DNA from: JAAZAI01 sp050942875
Lineage (GTDB): Bacteria > Verrucomicrobiota > Kiritimatiellia > RFP12 > UBA3636
Length of the DNA: 64,000 nt
Direction: 5' to 3'
Assembly (NCBI GenBank): GCA_050942875.1
Contig: JBMNOD010000010.1
Span: 1-64,000 of the forward strand
Shown here: positions 10,701-17,266 of the stretch, piece after piece
Layout of the letters: every line of letters begins with the position of its first letter
How positions within the stretch are numbered: position 1 is the stretch's first letter
Made by a program: the position numbers and the translations under genes
Notes under the pieces: generated by a model
The model's input: only the letters and a program-made list of their open reading frames with translations
Told to the model about the DNA's origin: nothing
Database searches by the model: none

Positions 10701-11207
10701 GATCGTCAGCGTCGCGGGGTCGAAGCGGATGGCGCGCCGCTGGTTCGACAAGGTGCCGTTGGGCAGCGTCAACCCCGTGCCGTAGTCCGTGGGCGTAGGC
10801 GTGTACACGAAGAACATGTAGTTCTCCTCGCCATCGACGACGGAGCCAAGGCCATCGAAAACCGCCGTTCGATTCACCCCTTGGAGATTGAAGGTGAGCG
10901 TCGGCACCCCGGTGCCAACCAGCTCGATTTCAGGTTGATAGCTCGGATCGCCACTGTTGCCGTTGCGCAGATCCACGACAAACGTCAGCCGATCCGTTTC
11001 GGCCGTGCAGTCGGGTTCGCCGTCGTCGGTGTAGACGAAGGCGTTGTTGATGAACAACACTGCCGATGCCATGCCGGCTCCCAAGAAGAGAAAGGACATC
11101 AGCGCGAACTTGATGCTCGCCGAAAAAGATTTGATCATGTTTTTCATTTTCATAGTCTGCCTCAGGCTTTTTTCAACCTTACCCCTTTGAAATTCGTTGG
11201 AAATCAT
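1791..11207 (-). CDS. Giant secreted TSP3/PKD/LamG multidomain surface protein
   Basis: A 3,138-aa protein. A signal peptide ends near ...GAGMASA (about residue 49). Next come Ig/Calx-like beta domains (about 215-405), a PKD domain (about 410-500, with VVLTVSDGDGG), and many scattered calcium-binding TSP3/EF-like motifs of the DTDGDGMTDGWEYYF kind from about 600 onward. A LamG/concanavalin-like domain lies at about 1680-1900 (ELWFRA to WIDEIRVWDR), more TSP3 units near 2146, a carboxypeptidase-regulatory-like fold near 2860-2900 (GLPAGKYAIRAFLDSNGN), and a C-terminal TSP3 block (about 2930-3030). Such proteins are known as calcium-stiffened extracellular stalks or adhesins; the role here is inferred. 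The chosen ATG has GGGGAG close upstream and overlaps the preceding stop as ATGA, implying translational coupling. An alternative ATG at 11153 gives a more usual signal peptide. Confidence 0.85.
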   Translation of the reverse strand: MISNEFQRGKVEKSLRQTMKMKNMIKSFSASIKFALMSFLFLGAGMASAVLFINNAFVYTDDGEPDCTAETDRLTFVVDLRNGNSGDPSYQPEIELVGTGVPTLTFNLQGVNRTAVFDGLGSVVDGEENYMFFVYTPTPTDYGTGLTLPNGTLSNQRRAIRFDPATLTIRDRLDPTAVLGVNGQYDQGVIDTNFNTVPYNQAFEINMYKLESPQSGGVFVDAGATIQVIVKRAAGAEANTVPLNLFAQSGNNAVATVSPGSAQIATGQSTFLFAITGVSVGATTITVSAQDHLDEFVTIPVTVNLSPSASHVTLTPSPLVVAENNKGALHQIRVSLGSGSPAGVTFDITGYAPNVVEGDPNLTIGPNQTEGYFFVKGLDGTATRVLTLADQDGVYETKFLSVTVSNTPPVILSPAANAEFTTVVNKEIGFSATADDDANNHLVTNDPLTYTWQFGDNTTATGASVVHRYARPGLYTVVLTVSDGDGGIATRTFPVEVQAGNILNLACYGSSGLAGADLNGTFEYINPPDEIWNPVLGNFFEDGAGVKIRAIPAADCYPFAWVDDGSTLSDPLRVMPGSILEATFPVNDSMDIWYLFSRKYYPFDTFGDIDQDGLSDTWESVWGKVAPEPPNAFVKGVSPDDIGQIAATLPTGAYGPEGNLDGDALPMPRNQSIGETTPVTNRIDGGWVRVFTYPIPYSAGWTGYLPNPLNPFHNLLEYRGLEEDRDGSGNWVRYAMELPQANSPLRGNDPATDPTLDDTDGDGMTDGWEYYFWTTIMYEVAATNAWRAYDATFNLYDYGGLPLLRTGLGPQTETVALDSPYEQSGNVPGPVTPGTFTITFDDGTVYADDGRGAMITNGFVLLNPDLGGAPVVPQPYSVAVLTIDYGTGDWTIHPPPTATVGADFTIDYTPLDGLYTREELMAAFDPAVFSDPATDVDLDGLSNFEEFILGTNPLHWDTDGDGIPDGWEVVMRVDPLNQADADLNPDLEPMAPGHAHAYINALENQTYWNGERAFGFNPTLAWGDVPSPQSGGYTTLQEFLVARYYIDLGLVDEVDSANWIYWTTDPLDNDTDGDGMPDGWELYVGLPPMMRQGGTPLFDVQLGPISPFAEGDDFDDDGFSAALEFQNAAVAEIRAADEIDPAYSNAVRRAFPYSMPAWTNKRAPTDPWNADTDGDGLPDGLEYVESPEDDRNGDGSALVNLNPCSVDTDRDWLPDGWEYFMGLQTTDSIQTDAFLNDGLYPVTGDFYSPTGTYGDPDGDGLANYQEYLAGCNYGWRYDKRYAPDDVSLWKPTQVAVPGGGDSPADPYDIAFRSYDARDFMRPHPSPFSLQTKYEQLQVLEFRFGILPAPPTDPMYGYTYLELQQRVMNVIQHPSFPTLLMDEEDQVLYEAMLAFESDLAILEFSYGLQPLAWDPAYLAIPPPAPIPFYFLAPQPMSGGIYATMNPRTPDTDYDGMHDYWEVFHGMNPLYGGDINPEGREMGGDLSRNWAQSGAYLSGIFPWFGPYARTGDEEFRDYQVFALWRPDYRPEPRGGSYCNMYVNTWRPYDLVDNPALTGCPYGDIDEDGLNSREESFEIFAPDVFAHTDPSPYWLTDVSYNNGDGAGSHVNLYYGSGSLGFIWWWSAATNQALMAPTYLWDFEVNEGFDTDNDNISDREELTELNGQGYSDPLDFDSPRSRKAMYFNGTAATRTRNPYYHDKWELTSFSVELWFRAKQPAGRGLQTLIERPVLMPLDIKNVDAGWGIRRNFRLSLTNDGRLRGEFDNDALATFSAETTGLNGTIAPDVWYHAAVTMDSVNNRFKIYLNGALIETALCDLKPCNGYFAAMQAAHYGTDEVGSADIATIFPAPLVVGVSERNPNGVVNGRNDPVLDTRTFFQGWIDEIRVWDRVRTQADIQRDMFKRYTKDDVAAINDARFIWEQENINWVADNELVNAMADFPDKLLYHFTFDNLPDVAAPADERATVPGSETDEVPYGYDQLSVRPPVTDYPGVPWWFNSSVRSRYYDRDYTYIPIIENTVAHLRQYPPFDLPSLIPVFGEDYKPIGYRWRKSLDWIVGGETFDPNNLSGDFDFAADLLPNSANPYGFLYRTGVSIESESNPMAGSFAVLTGTRFESLPVHTDMVPLLDAVADIDVDMWDGFGPGFDAAALDSDGDGLPDWWEMANGLDPYSAEGDDGGYGDPDADGLDNWGEYHAGTDPWSYDTNGDGYSDYDSRASQLCLTYGEMFDDGDRMPNEWEIRHGLNPDRYDADDDLDDDGWTNFEEYMAGTPPNNKAWFPRPKWNVFPRYDGTLRDPSTISEDEPLGRITDYHYLPIWVYSYSEKRNADTTPKTARMGGRHDGVWLSPDYRLTAESAVFNIAGEATLTSFVTPRTLHIGDHDHICDEPINEVMGHIPCMGWTIYYYRHGNYDAPDGAVITGGAPGSPFTVSYDRTFSNDEHLRSGWNRFFGFVDVNRNKKYDVDEPAGLGIPRPLLVSWDAVDVDLPLTDYLVGYPRIVWEDVGTNYAWNVNEYYNVVISMGGTVAANVYIKRPRNFLHEGDLIAAGVNGLPFGAATTGMFEYTVMLGTEVIDQGSFAYDLVTPQEPRRTMAPKEPVQGEVVFTPNVEFKWRMDYRTQGARIVIKNKTTGATMYDKLVNLPVRHGHTAGDYFYSAVPQTLDGKAFFTLPPGSYTYTITEHLNTTAIPRQSITEWFQVYDPDNPHTCPPGDPGCPQASGGRESYSISGNVYYFGKAEIQETSETLHTFDGVEKSVNGFVPGSFTILPGTVSLRVLKPDNSVVESLNDSNADGALLSESGSALSAGIDYETRAYNLAFPAAFPAGYKLVIVRKTFMKDIVISAFQLPSDAESCFGFSGTPIAQIITREKGSYEFKGLPAGKYAIRAFLDSNGNRQLDDWESYGMVGNGPIQGPVLYTSYDPIVLPNSKLRMDVVIRDRDTDNDSLPDAWEYQHFGSISAKSGYDQIEPDLTLRREYADGPLDSDPNRVDTDGDGLSDAIELNLTRTDTHRVDTDRDGLSDLEEFLSGSDPLDGTSKKAYKTLGVEFDMDGSPYVRCPYPALARGIAVSYILKHKADLGEADWTVVDEAVVFAPDVANGALPAGELIMKPSAEAIDWTSGFFKIDVEVDYVRRTADGEAIPWTIH

Positions 11208-11695
11208 TTCGTCTCCCCTTCTCCCGACTTGCCGTCGTCGGCTTCGGCCGGGGTTTCAGACGGAAGCGCCGCCTGCTCCCGACGGCGTTTGATGCGTTGC
11301 TCTCGCATCTTGTTTCGTTCCACTCGCAGGGATTCGTAGGCTTTTGCCCTTTCCTGCGTCAATTCCGCCATCGCCTTGTCGGCCTGGAGCAATTTGTCCA
11401 GCTCGACCTGCTTGGCCGCCATGGCCTCGGCGATTTCCTGCATGTCCTTCGCCATGCCTTCGATTTCTGCGTTGAGCTTGGCTGCTGCCTCGTTTTCGGC
11501 GAGGATTTCCGCCTTGCGCACTGCAACCTTCTCTGTGACCGCCTGGATCTTCGTGCGGATTTCGGCCTGCGCCGCCATCGGCTTTTCAGAAACGACATTG
11601 CCCCGTGGGTCTGGAGACTCCGCGAGGGCGTTGAAACTCAAGCACAGCAAGGCGACGACAACCGCCCTGACACTTGTTCCATGCAACAAATACAT
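11204..11695 (-). CDS. Exported coiled-coil protein, small paralogue
   Basis: About 163 aa from the ATG at 11695, chosen because AAGG sits 7 bases before it; an earlier ATG at 11710 lacks a ribosome site. Residues 1-25 form a signal peptide (MYLLHGT, then a hydrophobic run ending NALA). The rest is one long, highly charged coiled coil rich in Ala, Glu, Lys and Arg with a basic REQRIKRRREQ stretch before an acidic tail. It resembles the next gene upstream in layout and heptad content, suggesting a tandem duplication. It lies 11 to 26 bases after that gene and overlaps the giant TSP3 gene by 4 bases, so the proteins probably act together, perhaps as periplasmic spacers or anchors. That function is inferred. 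Confidence 0.7.
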   Translation of the reverse strand: MYLLHGTSVRAVVVALLCLSFNALAESPDPRGNVVSEKPMAAQAEIRTKIQAVTEKVAVRKAEILAENEAAAKLNAEIEGMAKDMQEIAEAMAAKQVELDKLLQADKAMAELTQERAKAYESLRVERNKMREQRIKRRREQAALPSETPAEADDGKSGEGETK

Positions 11696-11721
11696 AAACT
11701 TGCCTTCCATGTCAAAAAGGG

Positions 11722-12408
11722 TTACTTTGCGGCCTCCGCCGGTTTCTTTCCGGCGGCTCCCGCCGCTTCGACTTTTGCCGCCTCCGCCGCCGCTTCCGCC
11801 GTCTTGGCGGCCTCGACCTCGCGCTGGCGCTGCTCGATCTTCCGGGTGTGCTCACGGTGGCGGCGGGCGATTTCCTCGCGCACGTTGCGCTGAGACTGGC
11901 GGAAGGACTCGTGGGCGGCCGCAAGTTCCCGATTCAAGGCCTCAAGCCCCTCGTCCGCCTCGTAAATCTTGTTCAAGGCCGCCTCCTTTTCCGCAATCCG
12001 CTGAGAAAGTTCCGCGATCTCGGCGGCGAGCGCGCCGGCTTCCTCGTCCTCTGCCTGGACGGCCTTCTTGCGCTCCTCGATTTTCCTCGTTATCGCCTGG
12101 ATGTCGGCCATGCCCTTGTCGCGAGGGACGCGCAGCTCCAGCAGGCGCTTGCGATAGGCGGCTTCGGCGGCCGCCGCGGCAGCGGGGTCTTCCTTGAGAT
12201 CCGCAGAAGCCTGGGCGGCAGGGCCCGGCGCGACGACAACAGGAGCCGCAGCAGGCGCCTGGGCCTTCTCGACGGCCTCCACCTTTGCAGGGGCCGCATC
12301 GGCGGGCTTCGCTTCCTGCGCCAACGTTGCCGCAGGCGCGGCAAACAAGGCGACCACAACGGCCAAGGCCGCAAATTTTGAGAAGAAAGAGGGGGTTCGC
12401 TGTTTCAT
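11722..12408 (-). CDS. Exported Ala-rich coiled-coil protein, large paralogue
   Basis: About 228 aa from the ATG at 12408, which has AGGA 9 bases upstream; the longer frame from 12471 would delay the signal peptide by 21 residues. The signal peptide is MKQRTPSFFSKFAALAVVV... ending ATLAQ. An Ala/Pro linker (about 30-75) precedes a long coiled coil (about 85-200, with RNVREEIARRHREHTRKIEQ) and an Ala/Lys tail. No enzyme motif is visible. It starts 46 bases after the NHL/TSP3 gene and is followed closely by its smaller paralogue. It was compared with OmpH/Skp-like and TolA-like helical periplasmic proteins, but no family assignment is made. Confidence 0.7.
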   Translation of the reverse strand: MKQRTPSFFSKFAALAVVVALFAAPAATLAQEAKPADAAPAKVEAVEKAQAPAAAPVVVAPGPAAQASADLKEDPAAAAAAEAAYRKRLLELRVPRDKGMADIQAITRKIEERKKAVQAEDEEAGALAAEIAELSQRIAEKEAALNKIYEADEGLEALNRELAAAHESFRQSQRNVREEIARRHREHTRKIEQRQREVEAAKTAEAAAEAAKVEAAGAAGKKPAEAAK

Positions 12409-12454
12409 CAGGAATGTCCTTTCGAGAGGAGGATGGAAAACTTCCGGCAAAGGG

Positions 12455-15055
12455 CTAGTCGGAGCCGCCATAAAAGAAGACGGTCAAGAAAAGCCTGTCA
12501 TAAGTCGCGGGAAGTTGCGTGATGTCAAATGTAATGTAGGTGAAGCCATCGGCCTGATCGTCGACTTCGACATTGACCAAGCCCGACGGGGGCCAGACGG
12601 GCGCCGCCTGGAACGTCCCCGCCCCGCCCGTCGCCGCGATGGCCGCCGCATCGAGGAGGAGCCACGGCTTCCAACTGGCCAGATCGACGTCGAGGGTCTC
12701 GGAGAAGCTCACGATGAAGTCCGAGTCGCGGTTCTCCGTCTCGACGCGGAACGTGGCGGTCGTCTTGCCGATTGCGGTAAACTCGATCACGGGTGGCGGA
12801 GGGGGCTCCGTGGAGATGACGTTCACGAAGAAGTCGGTCGACGTGGCGCCGCCATCGTCGTCGGTCACGGTAAGCGTCACCTGGATGCCGCCGGCGACGT
12901 TGAAGGTCTTCTCGACTTGGGGGCCGGTCATGTCGGGCGAGCCGTCGCTGAACGTCCAGGTGTAGGTCAGCACGTCGTTGGTGACGCCGCCGACGTTGGC
13001 GGGGTCGGTCGCCTCGGCGCCCAAGGTGACGCTCCCGCCCTGGTCGACCCGGTTCGAGCTCGATGCGGCCGACAGGATGACGGGGGGAAGGTTCTCGACC
13101 GTGAACGAATAGCTGGAGCCGCTGAAGAAACCCGTGGTGGCGAAATCGAGCGTCACATTGGCGTCGCCGTCAATGAGCTGGAGATTGAGCGTGGCGTGGT
13201 TGACGCCGCCGGGGAAGGTCAGGGTGGCGTCGCCCGCGACGACCCCGGGCACGTAGCCCGTGACGTTGACGACGGTCGCCTCCGGGCGTTTCGAGCCGAT
13301 CACGACGTTGAGGACGGCGTTCGTCCCTTCGGGGAAGGACGCAGGCCCATAGACGTAGATCGCGGTTTCGCCGGGGGACGTGGAATCGAGCGGGTTGGTG
13401 CCGAGGTCGTTCACCTCCTGGCCGTCGGAGAAGCCGTCGCTGTCGGTGTCGGGATTGAGCGGACTTGTCCCGTGAACCCAGACCTCGTCGCCATCGGCAA
13501 GGCCGTCGCCGTCCGTGTCGGGATCAAGCGGATCGGTGCCGTGGGCAATCTCGTCGCCGTCGATGAGGCCGTCGCCGTCCGTGTCGGGATCAAGCGGATC
13601 GGTGCCGTGGATCATGATCTCGTCGTAGTCGGAGAGGCCGTCGTCGTCCGTGTCGGCCTTGAGCGGGTCGGTGCCGTGGATCATGATCTCGTCGTAGTCG
13701 GAGAGGCCGTCGCCGTCCGTGTCGGGCGTGTTCGGCTTCGTGCCGTGGATCACGACCTCGTCGTAGTCGGTGAGGCCGTCGCCGTCCGTGTCGGGATTGA
13801 GCGGATCGGTGCCGTGGACGAGCACTTCCTCCCCGTCGGTGAGGCCGTCGTTGTCCGAATCGGGGTCATGGGGGTCGGTGCCGTGGAGATTGATCTCGTC
13901 GGCGTCGGAAAGGCCGTCGCCATCGCTGTCCGCGATCAGAGGCTCGGGATCCAGCGAATCGGGGATGCCGTCGCCATCCGTGTCGATCTCCAGAACCTGG
14001 ATTCGGCCGTTGGAGGTGTCGGCCACGACGATCAGGTTTTTCGTCACGACCGCGGGGGGATCTCCCGGGTTGGTCTGAGGAAACGAAAAGGCGAAGACGC
14101 TGTTGGGCTTGACGAATTCGCCCGCCGAGGAGCCGTGGGAGCCGATGGAGGCCGCGGGGGCGGCCGGCTGGTCCAAATCATGGACCGCGATGCGGCTGTT
14201 GTCTCGATCCGCAATGAGCAGCCGATTCGTGGGCGGGTTCGTGGACACCGGCATGTCCGTCCAGGCGAAAATGTCGAAGGGGCTGTGGAGCAGCCCGCCT
14301 TCGGAGCCTGAATCGCCCGGCGTGCCGAACGTGTTGACGAGGGTCGTGCCGTCGAGCTGATAGACGCAATGCCGATAGGCGCTTGCCACGAAGACGTTCC
14401 CGCTCGTCGGATCGACGGCGAGACCGTCCACCGTGCCCGCCGAGCCCGGATCGGGGAAGAGGTTGCCGGGAACCTGGGTCATGCCGGAATAGGGGCCGGT
14501 CAGCTTGTAGAGGTAGGGCTGCAGGGCGCTGTAACCGTTGCCGCCCACGAAGACGGCGCCGTCGGGCGCGAAGGCCGCGTCGGCGGGGTTCGGCAAGCCG
14601 GTGAACTGCCCGAGGAAGGCGAAGGAGACGGAAGACGCCGTCTCCGTAAAAGAGTAGAACGCCACCTTCTGCGCGTCGCGCCCCCGGTCCGTCACGGCGA
14701 GGATGTTCTCCGAGGGGTGCTTCGCCAGCCCCGAAGGCAAGATGAACCTCGATCCGCCGCCCGCATCCGCGATGCCGTTCAGGCTGCGGACCTTGCGCCC
14801 GTAGCCATCCAGCTTCCAGACCGTGATCTCCTTGAGCGAACCATCCAGGGAGAAGATGAAGTTCGTCGTCGCGAAAACGCGGACGGGCTTCGCTCTCTGG
14901 GTGGCCTGGCTGAAATCCGCGCTCTCAAGGATGGGCACGGCGGAGACATCCGCCTGAGCGAATTGGACCGATCCAAGCATCAACAGGCAAAAAGCCCACG
15001 CGCCAACCGCCGAGGCTTGGCCGCGGAATTTCAAAATTTTGGGGAGCTTTATCAT
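12455..15055 (-). CDS. Secreted NHL beta-propeller / TSP3 repeat / PKD protein
   Basis: About 866 aa from the ATG at 15055, chosen because AGGA lies 8 bases before it and a signal peptide follows at once (MIKLPKILKF... ending VQFAQA). Residues about 30-350 look like an NHL/6-bladed propeller (GLPNPADAAFAPDGAVFVGG, GTVDGLAVDPTSGNVFVAS). Residues about 355-551 are nine near-identical TSP3 units of the DTDGDGLSDYDEIMIHGTDP type. A Calx-beta-like segment and a PKD domain (about 658-748, YTWTFSDGSPDMTG) follow, then a beta-rich C-terminal domain. The protein is secreted and probably surface-exposed. It heads a four-gene minus-strand cluster with the coiled-coil pair and the giant TSP3 protein. Confidence 0.8.
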   Translation of the reverse strand: MIKLPKILKFRGQASAVGAWAFCLLMLGSVQFAQADVSAVPILESADFSQATQRAKPVRVFATTNFIFSLDGSLKEITVWKLDGYGRKVRSLNGIADAGGGSRFILPSGLAKHPSENILAVTDRGRDAQKVAFYSFTETASSVSFAFLGQFTGLPNPADAAFAPDGAVFVGGNGYSALQPYLYKLTGPYSGMTQVPGNLFPDPGSAGTVDGLAVDPTSGNVFVASAYRHCVYQLDGTTLVNTFGTPGDSGSEGGLLHSPFDIFAWTDMPVSTNPPTNRLLIADRDNSRIAVHDLDQPAAPAASIGSHGSSAGEFVKPNSVFAFSFPQTNPGDPPAVVTKNLIVVADTSNGRIQVLEIDTDGDGIPDSLDPEPLIADSDGDGLSDADEINLHGTDPHDPDSDNDGLTDGEEVLVHGTDPLNPDTDGDGLTDYDEVVIHGTKPNTPDTDGDGLSDYDEIMIHGTDPLKADTDDDGLSDYDEIMIHGTDPLDPDTDGDGLIDGDEIAHGTDPLDPDTDGDGLADGDEVWVHGTSPLNPDTDSDGFSDGQEVNDLGTNPLDSTSPGETAIYVYGPASFPEGTNAVLNVVIGSKRPEATVVNVTGYVPGVVAGDATLTFPGGVNHATLNLQLIDGDANVTLDFATTGFFSGSSYSFTVENLPPVILSAASSSNRVDQGGSVTLGAEATDPANVGGVTNDVLTYTWTFSDGSPDMTGPQVEKTFNVAGGIQVTLTVTDDDGGATSTDFFVNVISTEPPPPPVIEFTAIGKTTATFRVETENRDSDFIVSFSETLDVDLASWKPWLLLDAAAIAATGGAGTFQAAPVWPPSGLVNVEVDDQADGFTYITFDITQLPATYDRLFLTVFFYGGSD
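13400..13990 (-). repeat. Tandem DNA repeats encoding TSP3 units
   Basis: About eight 69-75-bp units lie within the coding sequence, each containing gccgtccgtgtcgg on the plus strand. The DNA identity is high in neighbouring units (for example 13600-13690), indicating recent unit gain or loss. Each unit encodes one calcium-binding DxDxDG loop plus a HGTDP turn. Confidence 0.8.
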
Positions 15056-15129
15056 GGCTGCCATTCCTGGTTTTTTTAGAGGGGGACCTTTGCGTCGATC
15101 CCAAATCCTGATCGCCGTCAACTTCGATA

Positions 15130-15158
15130 ATTCTATCACAATGCCTCGCCGCATACAA
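15130..15158 (-). promoter_or_regulatory. Sigma70-like promoter of the surface-protein cluster
   Basis: Read on the minus strand: TTGTAT, 17 bases, TAGAAT. The -10 lies about 75 bases before the ATG at 15055. No other promoter was seen in the short gaps of the four-gene cluster, so it may serve all four. Confidence 0.55.
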
Positions 15159-15229
15159 GTAGGCAAAAAAGAAAAATTTTCAGCGGGTGGCGGGCGACAA
15201 CGTTTTCGACAACGTTTTTGGGCGTTTTT

Positions 15230-15242
15230 GGGGACAGACCCC
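15230..15242. repeat. GGGGACAGACCCC hairpin (REP-like)
   Basis: GGGGACAGACCCC followed by AAAAACTT. The 4-bp GGGG/CCCC stem with ACAGA loop is the dispersed motif linked below to the RAYT gene. It lies between the divergent NHL/TSP3 and FAD oxidoreductase genes. Confidence 0.7.
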
Positions 15243-15395
15243 AAAAACTTCAACTTGGAATCGCACGCGAAACGATCCGCTCGATACTTTGAAGTTCATT
15301 TCCGTCTGCGCTTGCGGTAGAATGAAAGGGCAAAGGCGCCGGAAGGCCGCCGGAAGGTTTCAAGGTCTGTGCAACGCACGCATCAAGGGTCTGAC

Positions 15396-16649
15396 ATGAA
15401 TGACATGAATGAAATGAAGAAAGCAACTGCACCAACGATCAACCGCCCAGCCTGCGCCGTGCCGGTCTGGGGAGGCTGGGACGTCGTGGTCGCCGGCGGC
15501 GGCATCGCCGGGGTCGCGGCCGCGCTCGCCGCCGCGCGCAACGGCGCCAGGACGTGCATCGTCGAGAAATACGCAGGCCTCGGCGGTCTCGCCACGCTCG
15601 GCCATGTCGTCGTCTACCTGCCGATCTGCGACGGGCGCGGGCGCCAAGTGAGCTTCGGCCTTGCCGAAGAGCTGCTCAAGCTGCCGATGGCCTACAGCAC
15701 GGCGAAACCCAACGGCGCCTGGGGCGACCCTGCGTCGGCGACCCGCGAGGCGCTGGCCGGCCCGCGCTACGAACTGGTGTTCGATCCCGGCCCCATGCTC
15801 ATCGGCCTGGAGCGCCTCCTCGAAGAGGCCGGCGTCGAGATCGTGTACGACACCTTGATCGTCGACGTCGCGCGCGCGCCCTCCGGCGCGATCTCGCACC
15901 TGGTCGTCGAAAACAAGTCGGGATGCGGCGCATTCGCCGCCAAGGTCGTCGTGGACTGCACCGGCGAAGCCGACATCTGCTTCCGCTGCGACGAAGCCAC
16001 GGAGACCTCCGACCGGAACGCGCGCGCGGCCTGGTTCTACGCCATCAACGCCGACCGAAAGATCTGGCTGGCCCATGCCGTGGATCCCTTCCAGGAAGCG
16101 AATGTGGCTCCGGGGCAAATGCATTTCGACGGCACCGACTGGCGTTCCGTGACGCGCCAGATCATCGAGTCCCGCAAGCTGATCCTCGAGGTTCTCGCCA
16201 AGCGCAACGCCACGCGCGCCGCCGAAGGGCAGGCGCCGACGCACGTCTTCTGCGCGCCGGCCTTCCACGGCTTCCGCATGACGCGCCGCCTCGTCGCCGA
16301 CTACACCATGACCCCGGCCGACCTCCACCGCTGGCACCATGATGCCGTCGGCATCTTCTCCGACTGGCGCCGCCGCGGCCCCGTCTATTCGCTGCCGTAT
16401 CGGTCGATTTTGGCCGTCAAGACGCCCAATCTGGCCGCCGCAGGCCGCTGCCTCTCTTCGACGGGCGACACCTGGGACGTCACGCGCGTGATCCCCGTCT
16501 GCGCCGTCTCCGGCGAGGCCGCCGGCACGGCCGCAGCCCTCGCCGCGGCCTCTGGACGGCCGCTGCGCGACATCCCCGTCGCCGACGTGCAGTCCGCCCT
16601 GCGCCGCCAGGGCGTCCGTCTCGACCCCGAGCTGGTTGGCGAGGGGTGA
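15396..16649 (+). CDS. FAD-dependent oxidoreductase (FAD_oxidored-like)
   Basis: About 417 aa. The start at 15396 has AAGGG 7 bases upstream, better than the ATG at 15369. A Rossmann FAD-binding motif lies near residues 27-42 (DVVVAGGGIAGVAAALAAAR), with the acid residue for the ribose in CIVEKYAG just after it. GGLATLGHV follows, typical of the FAD_oxidored group. The C-terminus has the second FAD contact region (NLAAAGRCLSSTGDTWDVTRVIP), then an alanine-rich helix. These proteins are flavin oxidoreductases of mostly unknown substrate, often near carbohydrate-use genes in PVC bacteria. There is no signal peptide, so it is cytoplasmic. The substrate cannot be told from sequence. Confidence 0.85.
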   Translation: MNDMNEMKKATAPTINRPACAVPVWGGWDVVVAGGGIAGVAAALAAARNGARTCIVEKYAGLGGLATLGHVVVYLPICDGRGRQVSFGLAEELLKLPMAYSTAKPNGAWGDPASATREALAGPRYELVFDPGPMLIGLERLLEEAGVEIVYDTLIVDVARAPSGAISHLVVENKSGCGAFAAKVVVDCTGEADICFRCDEATETSDRNARAAWFYAINADRKIWLAHAVDPFQEANVAPGQMHFDGTDWRSVTRQIIESRKLILEVLAKRNATRAAEGQAPTHVFCAPAFHGFRMTRRLVADYTMTPADLHRWHHDAVGIFSDWRRRGPVYSLPYRSILAVKTPNLAAAGRCLSSTGDTWDVTRVIPVCAVSGEAAGTAAALAAASGRPLRDIPVADVQSALRRQGVRLDPELVGEG

Positions 16650-16661
16650 GAAGGGAGGAGG

Positions 16662-16945
16662 GAGGAGTTCAGGCTGGGGACGCCCCAGACCCCATGGCGG
16701 CACCAAATGCCGCAGAGAGAAGGGAGAAGAGAGGAGTGAGGAGTTCAGGCTGGGGACGCCCCAGACCCCATGGCGGCACCAAATGCCGCAGAGAGAAGGG
16801 AGAAGGGAGAAGGGAGAAGGGAGAAGAGAGGAGTGAGGAGTTCAGGCTGGGGACGCCCCAGACCCCATGGCGGCACCAAATGCCGCAGAGAGAAGGGAGA
16901 AGGGAGAAGAGAGGAGTTCAGGCTGGGGACGCCCCAGACCCCGTT
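16662..16945. repeat. Tandem repeat with CTGGGGACGCCCCAG hairpin
   Basis: Four copies of a core GTTCAGGCTGGGGACGCC... with CCAGACCCC (starting near 16668, 16741, 16840 and 16916), spaced 73-99 bp by purine-rich gagaagggagaag spacers and catggcggcaccaaatgccg. The core folds as CTGGGG-ACG-CCCCAG. Related copies occur at 59237, with looser ones near 17131 and 26800. Confidence 0.8.
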
Positions 16946-17266
16946 CGCACCTTCTGTGCCTTCTGTGGACAAACCCCACTCGGCGAGCCGTCCCGGTCAT
17001 TTTCGCGTTTTTCGTGTCTTTCGTAGTTGAAAAAACTCCATTCCCCGCCCCGCCACCTTCGCTCGTTGTTTTTCGTGGCTATTCCCCATGGCCTACGCCT
17101 GTCCACCTACTACGCAGGAAAATTCCGGGGTCTGGGGCGGATCCCCAGCGGAAACTTCCCTCCACTCTCTTCTCTCCACTCCAACCCAGAACTCGACAAC
17201 GTTTTGCGATAAAGCTCACGACAAAGATTCCCAACCCCTAACCCCTGCCGCGAAGCGGCCTGCACC
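16946..17266. other. Gene-free gap of dispersed-repeat sequence
   Basis: It holds a ctgtggacaaaccccactcg segment at 16965 that recurs at 44895 and 51650. A tttcgtgtctttcgtagttg stretch resembles part of the MITE at 26871, and a variant of the CTGGGG repeat lies near 17131. No gene and no clear promoter were seen. Confidence 0.6.

Noticed and set aside
1659..11339. Long plus-strand open frames (743, 1,507 and 687 codons) across the giant gene
   Set aside because: They are antisense to the TSP3 protein. Their products are low-complexity Arg/Val/Gly-rich sequence with no domains; high GC keeps antisense frames open.
13400..13990. Possible CRISPR array
   Set aside because: The repeats are direct, nearly spacer-free and in frame, encoding TSP3 units.
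16636..17030. Repeat-encoded frames with EKGEERSEEFRLGTPQTP-like units
   Set aside because: They follow the DNA repeat period, occur in more than one frame and lack ribosome sites.
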